Origin: CBFFRJ01 sp051486985
GTDB lineage: Bacteria; Pseudomonadota; Gammaproteobacteria; Enterobacterales; Enterobacteriaceae
Assembly (NCBI RefSeq): GCF_051486985.1
Contig: NZ_JAHVDV010000013.1
Location: forward strand, 1-64,000
Direction of reading: 5' to 3'
Length of the DNA: 64,000 nt
A model generated the notes under the pieces. The model searched no databases and had not been told where the DNA came from. It saw only the letters and a list, made by a program, of their open reading frames with translations. Numbering within the stretch: the stretch's first letter is position 1; each line of letters begins with the position of its first letter. Made by a program: the position numbers and the translations under genes. This document shows, one piece after another, positions 36,113 through 47,327 of this stretch.

Positions 36113-36427
36113 TTAAAGTTTTACTTCGACGTCAATAATATCTACACAAGTTTGGGCTTTACTGTGATTGTCGGCGGTGTACCACTGACCATCACGGATT
36201 TGAACATTTTCTAAATCGACCAGCCGTAAGCAACGCCAGTTGTAGGGGGATGAAGAGTCGATTTTTCCCTTGCTGCTTTCCCCCCCGAATTGGAAGAACA
36301 ATGCTTGTTGCTTGCCATTTTTAGTTCCTAAAGCGTGCGGACACATTTCTCGATAATAGCCATCGTATACAGCAGTAATTTGTTTTTTGTTCAGAATTGC
36401 ATGCTTGATTAACTCGTAAGTATTCAT
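36113..36427 (-). CDS. Small WYL-like protein inside the nrdD-nrdG operon
   Basis: 104 residues with an AGGAG ribosome site (aggagatcgcagtATG). The pattern ITAVYDGYYREMCPHALG...NWRCLRLVDLENV resembles the ligand-binding core of WYL domains (a Y/R-rich strand, then PH.LG, then FRL..I), but without the helix-turn-helix of WYL regulators. The spacing is 33 bases after nrdD and 37 before nrdG, so it is co-transcribed. WYL domains bind nucleic acid or nucleotides; a link to dNTP supply or DNA damage is inference. The family call is moderate. Confidence 0.75.
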   Translation of the reverse strand: MNTYELIKHAILNKKQITAVYDGYYREMCPHALGTKNGKQQALFFQFGGESSKGKIDSSSPYNWRCLRLVDLENVQIRDGQWYTADNHSKAQTCVDIIDVEVKL

Positions 36428-36460
36428 ACTGCGATCTCCTGGTTTGCTTGCTGTTAGAAC

Positions 36461-38596
<2,136 letters not shown>

Positions 38597-38754
38597 GATC
38601 ACTCCATCTTAAAAACAGGTTATCCACAGAGGTGAGGAAATATTCACAGCCGTTAAGTGTCGCCGCGACAGTGAGTTCCCCGAATCCCGACCCTTGTTAT
38701 CCACAATTCCAGCCAGTTATGCTGCCGTTATTTTGTTGGAATAATAGACGATAA

Positions 38755-38770
38755 ATACAATATGTTGGGT
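38755..38770 (-). promoter_or_regulatory. NrdR box (distal to the FNR site)
   Basis: Core CAATATGTTG matches 9 of 10 positions of CWATATATWG. It lies 31 bases from the second box, the helical phasing typical of NrdR pairs. Confidence 0.75.
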
Positions 38771-38785
38771 CGGCGTGCATTCTAA

Positions 38786-38801
38786 GTTCTATATATAGTG
38801 A
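38786..38801 (-). promoter_or_regulatory. NrdR box
   Basis: Core CTATATATAG is a perfect match to the NrdR pattern. It pairs with the box 31 bases away and predicts ATP/dATP-dependent repression of nrdD. Confidence 0.85.
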
Positions 38802-38811
38802 TTTGCATCAA
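38798..38811 (-). promoter_or_regulatory. FNR site before nrdD
   Basis: GTGAT-TTGC-ATCAA matches 9 of 10 positions of TTGAT-N4-ATCAA and overlaps the proximal NrdR box. It fits anaerobic activation of nrdD. Confidence 0.75.
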
Positions 38812-38942
38812 ACAAGTTTGCGTTTTTATTGATTCAGGACAAAGTAAAAAAGAGAGAGTACAAAGGACGGGCGCTGGGGAGGTTTGTAAATTCACATGGA
38901 ATAGTTTTGCTTAATTATTCAACAAAAACAGTATGGTAATCG

Positions 38943-38978
38943 TACACTGCCCGGCCGCAGCGACCTGCCGGGCAGTGC
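38943..38978 (-). terminator. Hairpin at the treC 3' end
   Basis: ACTGCCCGGC pairs with GCCGGGCAGT; read on the minus strand it starts 3 bases past the treC stop. The T-run after it is weak. Confidence 0.6.
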
Positions 38979-38980
38979 AC

Positions 38981-40642
38981 TTAAGCATGATGCTGTAGCC
39001 ACCAGATGGCCTCGAATGGCCGTAGCGTCATATTGCCAGGGGTGAGTGAGATCTCGTTATAGTTGTTCATCAGCACCTGCCAGCACCCCGCCTGATCGCC
39101 AGGCTGCCACTGCTGGCACTGGTGGCTGAGGTTAGCAGCCACCATCAGTGTCTGCCCGTTGTGCTGGCGACGGTAACACCACAGGTACGGGTGTTCCGGC
39201 AGCAGATCCTCATAGTCACCCCAGGTCAGTACGGGCTGGGTTTTACGTAGCGCGATCAGATGCTGATAGGTATAGAACACCGAGTCGGGATCGTTAAGTG
39301 CTGCCTCGGCGTTAATTTCCTGCACGTTATTGCACAGTGAAATCCACGGCGTACCGGTGGTAAATCCGCCATGCCTCTCTGCGGACCACTGCATGGGGGT
39401 ACGACTGTTGTCGCGGGATTTGCTGGCGAGAATGGCGAGCAGCTCATCGGCATCACGTCCGCTGGCGCGCAGGCTGGCAAACATATTGTGGCTCTCTACG
39501 TCGCGGTAATCGGTTATTTGCGAGAAGTGCGGGTTAGTCATGCCAATCTCTTCGCCCTGATAAATGTAAGGCGTCCCCTGCAGACCGTGCAGCACCATCG
39601 CCAGCATTTTCGCCGCCGGAACCCGGAATTCTCCTTCATCGCCAAAGCGCGACACAATGCGTGGCTGATCGTGATTACACCAGAAGAGCGCATTCCAGGC
39701 CTGGTTGTGCATGCCCTGCTGCCAGTGGTTAAACAGGGCTTTGAGCGCCACATAGTCCGGCGCCGCCAGCGTCCATTTTTCGCCGCCGGGATAATCGACT
39801 TTCAGGTGGTGGAAATTGAAGGTCATCGACAGTTCACGTCCGTCGAGACTGGCGTACTGTTGGCAGTGTTCGAGGGCGGTGGAGGACATTTCGCCGACGG
39901 TCATCAGTTTACGTGGGGTAAACACGTCGCGGCTCATCTCTTGTAAGAATTCATGCACACGCGGGCCATCGGTATAGAAGCGGCGGCCGTCACCGTGTGG
40001 ATCGTCCGGGAAATTCCAGTCTTTGGAAATCAGGTTCACCACGTCCAGACGCAAACCCTCGACGCCGCGATCGGCCCAGAATTCGCAGATCTTTTTCAGC
40101 TCGTCGCGAACCTGCGGGTTTTCCCAGTTCAGATCCGCCTGCTCCGGAGCAAAAAGGTGCAGATAGTATGCTTCGCTTTGCGCGTGCCACTGCCAGGCAC
40201 TACCGCCAAACTTGGACTGCCAGTGGTTGGGTTGAGCGTCAGGCTGGCCTTCGCGCCAGATGTAATAGTGCCGGTACGGGCTTTGCGGATGTAAGGCGTC
40301 GTGAAACCACGGATGTGCCGTCGACGTGTGGTTAAGCACCATGTCGAGCACCAGACGAATGCCGCGCGCTTTAGCCTGCGCCACCAGCTCGTCGAAGTCC
40401 GCCAGCGTACCGTACGCCGGGTCAATGGCGGTGTAATCCGCCACGTCATAGCCATTGTCTATCTGCGGTGAAATATAGAAGGGGGTCAGCCAGATTGCAT
40501 CCACGCCCAGCGTTTTCAGGTAATCAAGACGCTGAATAACGCCACGTAAATCGCCGGTGCCGCTGCCGGTCGTGTCCTGAAAGCTTTTGGGGTAGATCTG
40601 ATAGATGACGCCGTTCTGCCACCAGTGGGGAAGGGTATTCAT
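38981..40642 (-). CDS. treC: Trehalose-6-phosphate hydrolase
   Basis: 553 residues (E. coli 551). A GH13 alpha-amylase-fold enzyme of the cytosol that splits trehalose 6-phosphate to glucose and glucose 6-phosphate. The catalytic set is present: nucleophile in GLRLDVVN, acid in TVGEMSS, and the stabiliser in CNHDQPR. Follows treB by 47 bases. Confidence 0.97.
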   Translation of the reverse strand: MNTLPHWWQNGVIYQIYPKSFQDTTGSGTGDLRGVIQRLDYLKTLGVDAIWLTPFYISPQIDNGYDVADYTAIDPAYGTLADFDELVAQAKARGIRLVLDMVLNHTSTAHPWFHDALHPQSPYRHYYIWREGQPDAQPNHWQSKFGGSAWQWHAQSEAYYLHLFAPEQADLNWENPQVRDELKKICEFWADRGVEGLRLDVVNLISKDWNFPDDPHGDGRRFYTDGPRVHEFLQEMSRDVFTPRKLMTVGEMSSTALEHCQQYASLDGRELSMTFNFHHLKVDYPGGEKWTLAAPDYVALKALFNHWQQGMHNQAWNALFWCNHDQPRIVSRFGDEGEFRVPAAKMLAMVLHGLQGTPYIYQGEEIGMTNPHFSQITDYRDVESHNMFASLRASGRDADELLAILASKSRDNSRTPMQWSAERHGGFTTGTPWISLCNNVQEINAEAALNDPDSVFYTYQHLIALRKTQPVLTWGDYEDLLPEHPYLWCYRRQHNGQTLMVAANLSHQCQQWQPGDQAGCWQVLMNNYNEISLTPGNMTLRPFEAIWWLQHHA

Positions 40643-40689
40643 AGCGATTTCCTGGTTAAAGCGAAGGGGCGCAAGCGCGCCCCAAAATG

Positions 40690-42108
40690 TTACACAATCT
40701 GCAGCGTGCCCTGGCGGAACTTACGCTGGTAAATCACCGTGGTGAGCGCCATTGGCACGATAATCGCCACCGCCATCGCCACTGAGAAGACCTGCCAGTA
40801 GCCCGGTTGAATGGAGAGGATGCCAGGCAGACCGCCGACGCCGATGCCGTTCGCCATCACGCCGTTCAGACCACATAACAGCCCGGCGAGGCCAGAACCT
40901 ACCATTGCGCAGAGCATCGGGAAGCGATATTTCAGGTTGATGCCGTACATGGCCGGTTCGGTTACGCCAAGGTAGGCGGCGATGGCAGCCGGAACGGAAA
41001 TTTCGCGCTCGTTCTGTTTACGGCTGGTGAGGATGATTCCCGTCACCGCCGAGGCCTGAGCAATATTCGAAAGGGCGATCAGCGGCCATACCGGGGTGCC
41101 GCCGAGGCTCTGGATCATCTGCATGTCGATGGCAAGCGTGGTCTGATGCACGCCCGTGATGACCAGCGGCGCATACAGAAATCCGAACAGCGCAGCGCCA
41201 ATTGGCGCGAAGCTACCGGTCATCAGGTGGCGGACGGCAAAGGCCACACCGTCGCCAATCATACGGCCAAACGGGCCGATAAAGGCGTGGGCGAGAAACA
41301 CCGCCAGCAGCAGCGAACAGACCGGCACCATCACCAGATAGAGATAGTCCGGCACCCATTTTTTGAGACGTGTTTCAATCACGCCCAGCGCCAGGCCTGC
41401 CAGCAGGGCGGGGATGACCTGTGCCTGGTAGCCTACTTTTTCAATGGCAAACAGGCCGAAGTTCCACACTTCCGGGATTTTACTGCCGAGATCATAGGCG
41501 TTCATCAGCTGCGGCGACACCAGGGTCACACCGAGCACAATACCGAGGATCGGCGTACCGCCCATTTTACGCACCGCTGACCAGCAGATACCCACCGGCA
41601 GATAAAAGAAGATCGCTTCGCCAATCAGCCACAGGAAGTCATAAAGGGTTTTCAGGCCGGGAGACATTTGCGCCAGGGTTTGGCCGTTGCTCATTGGCAG
41701 GTCGCCAATGACATTGCGAAAACCAAGGATCAGGCCACCGCTGATTAGCGCCGGAAGGAGCGGGAAGAAGATCTCTGCAAAGTGCGAGATCAACTGCTCG
41801 TGCCATTTCATGTTCTGTCGGGCGGCACGTTTCGCCTGCTCTTTGTCGACGGAGGCCTGGCCGATCGTGGCGATCAGAGCCTGATACCAGTCGCCCACAT
41901 CCGTGCCGATCACCACCTGGAACTGGCCGGCATTGGTGAAACAGCCTTTGACCATAGGGAGAGTGTCGATTGTTTTTGGGTCGGCTTTGGCCGGTGAATT
42001 GAGGACGAAACGCAAGCGGGTGATGCAATGGCTCACCGTTGCGATGTTCTCGCGCCCGCCGACCAGCTCAATAAGCCTGGCAATATACTCCTGTCTGACT
42101 TTGCTCAT
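40690..42108 (-). CDS. treB: Trehalose PTS enzyme IIBC
   Basis: 472 residues from the ATG at 42108 (MSKVRQEYIARLIELVGG); a frame 16 codons longer is not supported. The N-terminal IIB domain has the phosphorylated cysteine in VSHCITRLRFVL, and a IIC membrane domain follows (about 105-470). It imports trehalose as the 6-phosphate using the shared glucose IIA. Operon treB-treC; treR is upstream on the same strand. Confidence 0.97.
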   Translation of the reverse strand: MSKVRQEYIARLIELVGGRENIATVSHCITRLRFVLNSPAKADPKTIDTLPMVKGCFTNAGQFQVVIGTDVGDWYQALIATIGQASVDKEQAKRAARQNMKWHEQLISHFAEIFFPLLPALISGGLILGFRNVIGDLPMSNGQTLAQMSPGLKTLYDFLWLIGEAIFFYLPVGICWSAVRKMGGTPILGIVLGVTLVSPQLMNAYDLGSKIPEVWNFGLFAIEKVGYQAQVIPALLAGLALGVIETRLKKWVPDYLYLVMVPVCSLLLAVFLAHAFIGPFGRMIGDGVAFAVRHLMTGSFAPIGAALFGFLYAPLVITGVHQTTLAIDMQMIQSLGGTPVWPLIALSNIAQASAVTGIILTSRKQNEREISVPAAIAAYLGVTEPAMYGINLKYRFPMLCAMVGSGLAGLLCGLNGVMANGIGVGGLPGILSIQPGYWQVFSVAMAVAIIVPMALTTVIYQRKFRQGTLQIV

Positions 42109-42185
42109 CGTGATGCCCCACTGAGAGAAATAATGACTGCTGATGAATGCGCGCAAGCATATCCATTGAATGGATAACTGAAAAT

Positions 42186-42197
42186 GGGAACGTTCCC
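42186..42197. promoter_or_regulatory. TreR operator
   Basis: GGGAACGTTCCC is a perfect 12-base palindrome 78 bases before the treB start, the expected TreR site. Confidence 0.85.
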
Positions 42198-42238
42198 GTA
42201 ATCAGGCGACGATCACAATAAACCGAACGGAGAGGGGA

Positions 42239-43186
42239 TCAAATGAGGCTGGCGGGGATCACTATCTGTCGTGGATCGGCGCGACCATTAACCTGATCGA
42301 TAAGCTGCGCGGCGGCCTGACGGCCTGCTTCGGCATAGCCGGGATCCACGGTGATGATTTCCGGGTGAAGAAATTTGATAAGCGGCGTGTTGCCTACGCT
42401 CGCAAGCTGCAGATTTTCAGTGCGCTGTTCCTGCAGGTATTTGCTCGCCCCGAGCGCGAGGGTGTCGGTGGCGCAGACCAGCGCGGTCGTCGTCGGAGTG
42501 AGCACGCGGGCCACGTTGTCATAACCGTGCTTCATCGCCAGCCCCGGCAGGAGGTAATGCGGCGTGAGCTGGTGCTGCTGACAAAACGCCATGTAGGCTT
42601 CGTGGCGGCGCTGACCGGTGGTGATATCGCTATGGGGGACGCCGATAAAGCTGATCTGGCGGTGGCCCCGCTCGAAAAGATGCTGCATCAAAAGCGTAAT
42701 GGCCCCCTGGTCGTCATAGCAGACCGAGGCGAAACCTTTGGCATCCCGCGCCAGCAGAACCAGCGAGGCGCGCCAGGCCTGAAGCAGGGTGTCGGTGATG
42801 CCGGTAAAACCAAACAGCACCACGCCATCGATGTTACGTCGGCTCAGCATCTGGAGGTGTTCTTTCACCAGTTCCGGGGAGAACTGGCTCTCCATCATGA
42901 TCGGGTCGTAACCCTGCTCATAAAAGGCGGGCAGCATGGTCTGGACGGCGAGGTTTTCAGACAAAGAATCCAGGCGGGAGACAATAATGGCGACCACTTT
43001 GTCACTCTGGCCGCGCATGGCGCGTGCGGAACGGGAAGGGGAGAAACCATGCTGATTAACCACCGCTGCTACGCGCTCGCGGGTGCGTTCACTGACGCCG
43101 CTTTCATTATTCAGCACACGAGAAACGGTGGATTTCCCGACGCCACTTAAGCGCGCAATGTCTTTGATTGTCAGCCGGTTTTGCAT
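42239..43186 (-). CDS. treR: TreR, trehalose operon repressor
   Basis: 315 residues from the ATG at 43186 (MQNRLTIKDIARLSGVGKST), exactly the E. coli length. LacI family: N-terminal helix-turn-helix with hinge, then a periplasmic-binding-type core responding to trehalose 6-phosphate. It lies upstream of treB with its operator in between. Confidence 0.97.
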   Translation of the reverse strand: MQNRLTIKDIARLSGVGKSTVSRVLNNESGVSERTRERVAAVVNQHGFSPSRSARAMRGQSDKVVAIIVSRLDSLSENLAVQTMLPAFYEQGYDPIMMESQFSPELVKEHLQMLSRRNIDGVVLFGFTGITDTLLQAWRASLVLLARDAKGFASVCYDDQGAITLLMQHLFERGHRQISFIGVPHSDITTGQRRHEAYMAFCQQHQLTPHYLLPGLAMKHGYDNVARVLTPTTTALVCATDTLALGASKYLQEQRTENLQLASVGNTPLIKFLHPEIITVDPGYAEAGRQAAAQLIDQVNGRADPRQIVIPASLI

Positions 43187-43270
43187 GCGTCCTGTCCTGT
43201 CCCTCTTCAGCGGTTTGCAGAGTAAAGCAAGTTTGGTCAACACTCAACCAGACGACAATGAGTAAAGTCC

Positions 43271-43287
43271 GGTTTACGTTCGGTTTA
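43271..43287 (+). promoter_or_regulatory. PhoP box of mgtA
   Basis: GGTTTA-CGTTC-GGTTTA is a perfect (T/G)GTTTA-N5-(T/G)GTTTA tandem repeat, giving activation at low magnesium by PhoP. Confidence 0.92.
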
Positions 43288-43349
43288 ATTCACCTGCGTT
43301 ACTATTTTCACGCTGTTACCGAGACATTTTTACCCTTACCGGAGGCTCT

Positions 43350-43400
43350 ATGGACCCTGATCCCGCACCTCTCCCCCGACGGAGATATTTCTTCCGGTAA
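43350..43400 (+). CDS. mgtL: MgtL leader peptide
   Basis: 16 residues, MDPDPAPLPRRRYFFR, followed by TAA, with GGAGG 4 bases before the ATG. The acidic/proline start and the R-R-R stretch correspond to E. coli MgtL ([17 protein letters not shown]). Slow translation at the DPDP/prolines under low magnesium or proline couples leader structure to mgtA transcription. Confidence 0.93.
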   Translation: MDPDPAPLPRRRYFFR

Positions 43401-43514
43401 GCCCGTCTCTGCTGCCTTACCGGAAGCGTAAGGCAGCGACGTCACACGTCCCTGCACAATTTATTACGTCTTCAGGACGCGGCTTGCCCGTGCCCGCAAG
43501 ATAAGGGACTTATC

Positions 43515-46220
43515 ATGTTCAAAAATATTACCCGGATTCTCGCCCGGCTTAACCGTCATTTACCTCGCCGTCTGGTGCAGCGCGACCCGCTGCCTGACGC
43601 GGCACATTCCCCCCATGCTGAGGTTTCCGCCTCCTTAAGCGCACGTTGTCTGACGCTTGCGAAGATGGCTATCCCTGAACTGTGGAAACCCCTCAGCGCC
43701 CACCCGGAGGGGCTGAATGCCCAGGAGGTGCAGCGCGCGCGGGAAGCGCACGGCATAAATCAGATCCCCGCCCAGCGCCCGATGCCCTGGTGGGGACACC
43801 TGTGGGTCTGTTATCGCAACCCGTTCAACCTGCTGCTGACCTGTCTGGGACTTTTCTCTTATGCCTCAGAAGATCTGTTCGCAGCAGGGGTTATAGGCCT
43901 GATGGTGGCGATTTCCACCTGCCTGAATTTCATTCAGGAGGCGCGATCCACCAGGGCGGCGGATGCGCTCAAGGCAATGGTGAGTAATACCGCGACCGTT
44001 CTGCGCATAATAAATGCCAGAGGTGAAAACAGTTGGCTTGAGATCCCACTCGATCAACTGGTGCCCGGTGACATCGTCAGACTGGCGGCGGGGGATATGA
44101 TCCCTGCCGATCTACGTGTGGTGCAGGCTCGCGATCTTTTTGTCGCCCAGGCGTCCCTCACCGGAGAGTCGCTGCCGGTGGAAAAAGTGGCACATACGCG
44201 CCTCCCGGAACAAACCAACCCGCTTGAGAGCGACACCCTGTGCTTTATGGGCACGAACGTTGTAAGCGGCACGGCGCAGGCCATCGTCATCGCCACGGGA
44301 GGCAATACCTGGTTTGGTCAACTGGCCGGGCGCGTCGGCGAGCAGGAGAGCGAACCGAATGCGTTTCAGAAAGGTATAAGCCGCGTCAGTATGTTGTTGA
44401 TTCGCTTTATGATGGTAATGACGCCGGTCGTGCTGTTGATAAACGGGTTTACCAAGGGGGACTGGTGGGAAGCGGCGCTCTTCTCGCTCTCGGTGGCGGT
44501 GGGCTTAACGCCGGAAATGCTGCCGATGATCGTCACCTCAACGCTGGCGCGTGGTGCGGTGAAGCTCGCAAAACAAAAAGTCATTGTGAAGCATCTGGAT
44601 GCCATTCAAAACTTCGGTGCGATGGACATTCTTTGTACTGACAAAACCGGCACCCTGACTCAGGATAAGATTGTTATTGAAAATCATACAGATATAGCAG
44701 GTAAACTCAGTGAGCACGTTCTGCATATGGCCTGGCTGAACAGCCATTACCAGACCGGGCTAAAAAACCTGCTCGACGTGGCGGTGCTGGAAGGGGTGGA
44801 AGCAGAAACAGCCCAGGCGCTCGCTTCACGCTGGCAGAAAATTGACGAAATCCCCTTTGATTTTGAACGCCGTCGTATGTCAGTGGTGGTAGCAGAAGAG
44901 GCGGATAAGCATCTGTTGATTTGCAAAGGGGCGCTACAGGAAGTCCTTGGCGTCTGTACTCAGGCACGCTACCACGGCGGCATTGTGCCGCTGGATGAAA
45001 GCATGTTGAAACGCATTCAGCGGGTGACCGAAACGCAGAATCGCCTGGGGCTGCGTGTGGTGGCGGTGGCAACGAAATACCTGCCTGCGCGCACCGGCGA
45101 TTACCTGCGTGTGGATGAGTCGGATCTGATCCTCGAAGGTTACATGGCGTTCCTTGATCCGCCGAAAGAGAGCACCAAACCGGCGCTGAAAGCACTTAAG
45201 GCCAGCGGCGTGACGGTCAAAATACTCACCGGAGACAGTGAGCTGGTGGCAGCGAAAGTGTGCCGTGACGTCGGGCTGGAGGTGGGGGAGTGGGTTACCG
45301 GCCACCAGACAGAGCAAATGGGTGATGACGAACTGGCTAAACGTGCCAGAGAGACCACCCTGTTTGCCCGCCTGACGCCAATGCACAAGGAGCGTATTGT
45401 CACGCTGCTTAAGCGGGAGGGGCACGTGGTAGGCTTTATGGGGGATGGTATTAACGATGCACCTGCGCTGCGTGCGGCGGACATCGGTATTTCCGTTGAT
45501 GGCGCAGTGGATATTGCCCGTGAAGCCGCCGACATCATCCTGCTGGAAAAGAGCCTGATGGTGCTGGAAGAAGGGGTGATTGAAGGGCGTAAGACCTTCG
45601 CCAACATGCTGAAATACATCAAAATGACCGCCAGCTCCAACTTTGGTAACGTCTTTAGCGTACTGGTGGCGAGCGCCTTTCTGCCGTTCCTGCCGATGCT
45701 GCCGTTACACCTGTTGATTCAGAACCTGCTGTATGATGTGTCCCAGGTGGCGATCCCGTTTGATAATGTGGACGAAGAGCAGATCCAAAAACCGCAGCGC
45801 TGGAACCCGGCGGATCTGGGGCGCTTTATGATCTTCTTCGGCCCGATAAGCTCCATCTTCGATATTTTGACCTTCTGCGTGATGTGGTGGGTATTTAAGG
45901 CCAACGTGCCGGAAGCACAGACTCTGTTCCAGTCCGGCTGGTTTGTGGTGGGACTGCTGTCGCAGACGCTGATTGTGCATATGATCCGTACCCGTCGCGT
46001 GCCCTTTATCCAGAGCCGCGCCGCCAGGCCGCTGATAATGATGACGCTAATGGTGATTGTGGTGGGCATTGCGTTGCCGTTCTCGCCGCTGGCGAGTTAC
46101 CTGCAATTGCAGGCGCTGCCGCTGTCTTACTTCCCGTGGCTGATTGCCATTCTGGCAGGCTATATGACGCTGACCCAACTGGTAAAAGGGTTCTACAGCC
46201 GCCGGTATGGCTGGCAGTAA
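43515..46220 (+). CDS. mgtA: MgtA, magnesium-importing P-type ATPase
   Basis: 901 residues (E. coli 898). P3B ATPase of the inner membrane. Actuator motif LTGESLPV, phosphorylation motif CTDKTGTLTQDK with the catalytic Asp, hinge GDGINDAPALRAADIG, and about ten membrane segments. Induced by PhoP and controlled through the mgtL leader. Confidence 0.97.
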   Translation: MFKNITRILARLNRHLPRRLVQRDPLPDAAHSPHAEVSASLSARCLTLAKMAIPELWKPLSAHPEGLNAQEVQRAREAHGINQIPAQRPMPWWGHLWVCYRNPFNLLLTCLGLFSYASEDLFAAGVIGLMVAISTCLNFIQEARSTRAADALKAMVSNTATVLRIINARGENSWLEIPLDQLVPGDIVRLAAGDMIPADLRVVQARDLFVAQASLTGESLPVEKVAHTRLPEQTNPLESDTLCFMGTNVVSGTAQAIVIATGGNTWFGQLAGRVGEQESEPNAFQKGISRVSMLLIRFMMVMTPVVLLINGFTKGDWWEAALFSLSVAVGLTPEMLPMIVTSTLARGAVKLAKQKVIVKHLDAIQNFGAMDILCTDKTGTLTQDKIVIENHTDIAGKLSEHVLHMAWLNSHYQTGLKNLLDVAVLEGVEAETAQALASRWQKIDEIPFDFERRRMSVVVAEEADKHLLICKGALQEVLGVCTQARYHGGIVPLDESMLKRIQRVTETQNRLGLRVVAVATKYLPARTGDYLRVDESDLILEGYMAFLDPPKESTKPALKALKASGVTVKILTGDSELVAAKVCRDVGLEVGEWVTGHQTEQMGDDELAKRARETTLFARLTPMHKERIVTLLKREGHVVGFMGDGINDAPALRAADIGISVDGAVDIAREAADIILLEKSLMVLEEGVIEGRKTFANMLKYIKMTASSNFGNVFSVLVASAFLPFLPMLPLHLLIQNLLYDVSQVAIPFDNVDEEQIQKPQRWNPADLGRFMIFFGPISSIFDILTFCVMWWVFKANVPEAQTLFQSGWFVVGLLSQTLIVHMIRTRRVPFIQSRAARPLIMMTLMVIVVGIALPFSPLASYLQLQALPLSYFPWLIAILAGYMTLTQLVKGFYSRRYGWQ

Positions 46221-46226
46221 TCTCAC

Positions 46227-46252
46227 CTCATGGCTGCTACGGTAGCCATGAC
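46227..46252. other. Hairpin after mgtA
   Basis: CATGGCT pairs with AGCCATG around a 7-base loop, 7 bases past the stop. No clean T-run follows. Confidence 0.45.
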
Positions 46253-46502
46253 GCTTTCTCTGTTAGCCCTTTATGACCCGCTTTACGAGGGCTAAATTTT
46301 TTCTGAAATAATAAATGGTTAAAGCTACTTATCAGAACAGGCTAAATATTGATGTTAGCGTAAAAGAATATTTATTCCTTTATTGGTCTTTACATGATTA
46401 ATATAACTTCAGTCGTGTTGTTATTATGTGGCGATTTTGATCAACAGTGTCTGGCCAGAGAGTTCAACATATTTGGCACGATTGAGACCGAGGTTAAATG
46501 GC

Positions 46503-46916
46503 ATGACTGAACGTGGGTACGCCTTTTTCCTGTCGAAGATAGTCCGCATCGTTACGGTTGCTGCATTTATTTATATGCTTTATGTGATTTGCGCTTGTTG
46601 GGATTTTGTGCGTGAAAGCAGTGCGTTGGTGGCCGTACAATGGTGCCGTAACGATCAGTCACGTTTGCACTACGCTGACGAGCTCTCCAGACATGGGTTA
46701 TATGTTTATCTGGAAAAATCCTCTGGGAAAGTCAGGGTGAGAGAAATGAGCATTGCGCTTGCCAGCCCCTTTCAGCCTTACAGATATCGTTATCAGACTA
46801 TTGGTTATGAAAATAATATTCAGACAGCCAGAGAGAAATGGGGCACTATTAAATGTCTCAAGAAGAATAAAGCCCTTATCGGTTCATCGGGTTATATTTT
46901 CTCATGGGGGGAATAA
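46503..46916 (+). CDS. Unknown single-pass membrane protein
   Basis: 137 residues from the ATG at 46503 (gaggttaaatggc upstream); the open frame extends 25 codons further but without a site. One membrane segment (about 12-31, IVRIVTVAAFIYMLYVICAC) and a soluble, basic C-terminal part (RSHGLYVYLEKSSGKVRVREM region) on one side. Family not recognised. It is followed 3 bases later by another small membrane protein, so the two form an operon. Both are absent between mgtA and ridA in E. coli and have lower GC than their neighbours. Confidence 0.7.
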   Translation: MTERGYAFFLSKIVRIVTVAAFIYMLYVICACWDFVRESSALVAVQWCRNDQSRLHYADELSRHGLYVYLEKSSGKVRVREMSIALASPFQPYRYRYQTIGYENNIQTAREKWGTIKCLKKNKALIGSSGYIFSWGE

Positions 46917-46919
46917 GCG

Positions 46920-47327
46920 ATGAATCATTTTTTACGGCAGCACAGACGAACTGTTGTTTTTCTACTGCTCGTACTATTGGTATGTGTCTTTTTAATTGGT
47001 TCAGCTCAGAGATATAACGATCTTGTCAGTTTTAGAACTGACAACGAAATGATTTTTACCCTGGAAAGAGTACGAGACGAAGGTGCTGATGTGCTGAAGT
47101 TGAATGTTTATCGCTCCAGAATAAGTTGGATTACGGGGCGGGTTTGCCTCTCTAAATATATTGAATCTCACACTACAAGCCCAATGGAGTTGTATAACTG
47201 GACGATCGAGAATCTTGCAAAGGACTCGGTGACATTAACCAACACTGGCAAAGTATTGGTTTATTCCTTTACTGACTGCACAGGCCAATTACTCAAAGAT
47301 AAGCCGGATCAACCCGTATCCCAATGA
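46920..47327 (+). CDS. Unknown signal-anchored protein
   Basis: 135 residues with a GGGGGG-type site overlapping the previous stop. N-terminal anchor (about 11-29, TVVFLLLVLLVCVFLIGSA), then a predicted extracytoplasmic domain with two cysteines (VCLSKY and TDCTGQ) that could form a disulfide. Family not recognised. Its end overlaps the convergent gene by 39 bases. Confidence 0.7.
   Translation: MNHFLRQHRRTVVFLLLVLLVCVFLIGSAQRYNDLVSFRTDNEMIFTLERVRDEGADVLKLNVYRSRISWITGRVCLSKYIESHTTSPMELYNWTIENLAKDSVTLTNTGKVLVYSFTDCTGQLLKDKPDQPVSQ

Larger units (their letters stand above)
43187..43514 (+). promoter_or_regulatory. mgtA promoter and regulatory leader
   Basis: 328 bases between treR and mgtA. 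It contains a PhoP box, a -10-like TACTAT at 43300-43305 exactly 12 bases after it, the mgtL leader ORF and about 115 bases of leader. This matches the magnesium- and proline-responsive mgtA 5' untranslated region of enterobacteria, where stalled translation of mgtL prevents Rho-dependent termination. Confidence 0.85.
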
